Of a stretch of DNA of 64,000 nt, positions 62,942 to 64,000 are shown piece after piece. The stretch is from Competibacter sp963695105 (GTDB taxonomy: Bacteria; Pseudomonadota; Gammaproteobacteria; Competibacterales; Competibacteraceae). The position numbers were made by a program, and so were the translations under genes. The notes under the pieces were generated by a model, which was not told where the DNA came from, ran no database searches, and saw only the letters and a list, made by a program, of their open reading frames with translations. Numbering within the stretch: position 1 is the first letter of the stretch; each line of letters starts with the position of its first letter. Location of the stretch: positions 58,039 to 122,038 of the forward strand of contig CAVOGC010000016.1 in NCBI GenBank assembly GCA_963695105.1, written 5' to 3'.

Positions 62942-63910
62942 ATGGATATCGAACAGATCCGCACCCCGGTCGCGGATGACATGCGCGCCGTCAACGCCCT
63001 GATCCGCCAACAGCTCCATTCCGATGTGGTGCTGATCAATCAGTTGGCCGGCTATATCATCGATAGCGGCGGCAAGCGACTGCGGCCGGTGACCGTGTTG
63101 CTGGCGGCGCGCGCCTGCGGCTACGCCGGCGACCGGCACATCGACGCCGCCGCCATCATCGAGTTCATCCACACCGCCACCCTGCTGCACGATGACGTGG
63201 TGGACGAATCCAGCCTGCGTCGCGGGCGGGAAACCGCCAACGCCATCTGGGGCAATCAGGCCAGCGTGCTGGTGGGCGACTTTTTATATTCCCGTTCGTT
63301 TCAAATGATGGTTGGCATCGGCAGCATGCGGGTCATGGAGATTTTGGCCGACACCACCAACACCATCGCCGAGGGCGAGGTCCTGCAACTGCTGAATTGC
63401 CACGATCCCGATACCAGCGAAGAGCGCTACATGGCGGTGATTCACTGTAAAACCGCCAAGCTGTTCGAGGCGGCGGCGCAACTGGGGGCGGTGCTGGCCG
63501 GTCGGCCGGAGGAGGAGGAGCGGGCGCTGGCCCACTACGGGCTGCATCTGGGAACCGCTTTTCAACTGATCGACGATGTGCTGGATTACAGCGCTTCCAG
63601 CGCCGAATTGGGCAAGAACATCGGCGATGACCTGGCCGAAGGCAAGCCGACCCTGCCGCTGATTCACGCCATGCGCCATGGCACACCCGAGCAGGCCCGG
63701 ATCATCCGCGAGGCCATCGAGCGGGGCGGGCTGGAGTACATTGATATCGTGACCCGCACTATTGAGTCCACTGGGGCGCTGAACTATACTTCGCGTCTTG
63801 CCGCGCGGGAGGCCGAACAGGCTGTCGCCAGCCTGGCGCCGCTGACCGATTCGGTCGCCAAGGATGCGCTGGTCGGATTAGCCCGCTTCGCGGTAAGTCG
63901 CCACTCTTAA
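62942..63910 (+). CDS. ispB: Octaprenyl diphosphate synthase
   Basis: Makes the C40 side-chain precursor of ubiquinone (chain length inferred from orthology only). 322 residues. First Asp-rich motif in TLLHDDVVDESSLRRG and second in FQLIDDVLDYSAS; GGKRLRPV binds diphosphate. Its position divergent from rplU-rpmA is the standard gammaproteobacterial layout. The tRNA-Pro gene follows 14 bp later. Confidence 0.96.
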   Translation: MDIEQIRTPVADDMRAVNALIRQQLHSDVVLINQLAGYIIDSGGKRLRPVTVLLAARACGYAGDRHIDAAAIIEFIHTATLLHDDVVDESSLRRGRETANAIWGNQASVLVGDFLYSRSFQMMVGIGSMRVMEILADTTNTIAEGEVLQLLNCHDPDTSEERYMAVIHCKTAKLFEAAAQLGAVLAGRPEEEERALAHYGLHLGTAFQLIDDVLDYSASSAELGKNIGDDLAEGKPTLPLIHAMRHGTPEQARIIREAIERGGLEYIDIVTRTIESTGALNYTSRLAAREAEQAVASLAPLTDSVAKDALVGLARFAVSRHS

Positions 63911-63924
63911 AAGTCCTTCCCCAT

Positions 63925-64000
63925 CGGGGTGTAGCTCAGCCTGGTAGAGCGCTGCCTTCGGGAGGCAGAAGTCGCAGGTTCAAATCCTGTCACCCCGACC
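63925..64000 (+). tRNA. tRNA-Pro, anticodon CGG
   Basis: The cloverleaf is complete. The acceptor CGGGGTG pairs with CACCCCG. The D arm contains AGCTCAGCCTGGTAGAGC. The anticodon arm is CTGCC-TTCGGGA-GGCAG with CGG at positions 34-36, and the T arm has GGTTCAAATCC. Discriminator A; the CC of an encoded CCA closes the window, its final A presumably lying just outside. Confidence 0.95.

Overview
This is a GC-rich chromosomal window from a Gram-negative bacterium. It carries LPS export (LptF/LptG), a TolC-type outer-membrane protein, HolC, the NtrB/NtrC and NtrY/NtrX systems, Smg, and an rplU-rpmA-obgE-proB block with ispB divergent from it. The gene set and order point to a gammaproteobacterium. 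A member or relative of the Competibacteraceae is my best guess, from general likeness only; no marker was searched. Coding density is high, many genes overlap by an ATGA or GTGA junction, and most of the window is ordinary core genome.

Layout. 1-2.1 kb: the end of a lipoprotein gene and a coupled DUF3047 gene. 2.3-4.9 kb: an accessory island with a PD-(D/E)XK nuclease and a deleted, frameshifted DNA methyltransferase, bounded by two attC-like imperfect inverted repeats. It looks like an integron cassette without an integrase. 4.9-9.8 kb: holC and pepA, divergent from lptF and lptG, then an RDD protein. 9.8-20.9 kb (minus): tolC, rhodanese, PIMT-like, trkA, ntrX, ntrY, DUF4390, rsmB, fmt, def. 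21-26.9 kb (plus): LysM lipoprotein, dprA, smg, topA, tsaC. 27-29.5 kb (minus): nagZ, hpt and an MTA/MTI phosphorylase. 29.6-34 kb (plus): a four-gene signalling operon (multi-PAS kinase, receiver, receiver-PP2C phosphatase, STAS). 34-35.7 kb (minus): CYTH, L,D-transpeptidase, trmL. 35.7-39.9 kb (minus): ntrC, glnL and glnA, with a sigma-54 promoter at glnA and an NtrC operator at glnL.

40-43.2 kb: a FimV-like LysM module fused through a transmembrane helix to a complete P3A-type proton ATPase. 43.5-49 kb (plus): HNH nuclease, FdxA, CnoX, a 54-codon ORF, an XPB-like helicase, its DUF790/Bax1-type nuclease partner, and a FecR protein. 49-51.7 kb (minus): a CHASE2 class III cyclase and DUF2845. 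52-56 kb (plus): rarD and a PAS/GAF/GGDEF/EAL protein. 55.9-57.7 kb (minus): a frameshifted ADP-ribosylglycohydrolase and a DUF1499 lipoprotein. 57.8-59.9 kb (plus): tandem AIM24 genes, the second fused to TerD. 59.9-64 kb: proB, obgE, rpmA and rplU on minus, ispB and tRNA-Pro(CGG) on plus.

Themes. Nitrogen control is unusually complete here: glnA, glnL and ntrC with readable cis elements, plus ntrYX some 20 kb away. Signalling is dense. The most unusual items are the LysM-ATPase fusion, the attC-bounded restriction-modification remnant, the archaeal-type XPB-Bax1 pair, an NtrX lacking the sigma-54 contact loop, and the partner-switch operon without its anti-sigma kinase.
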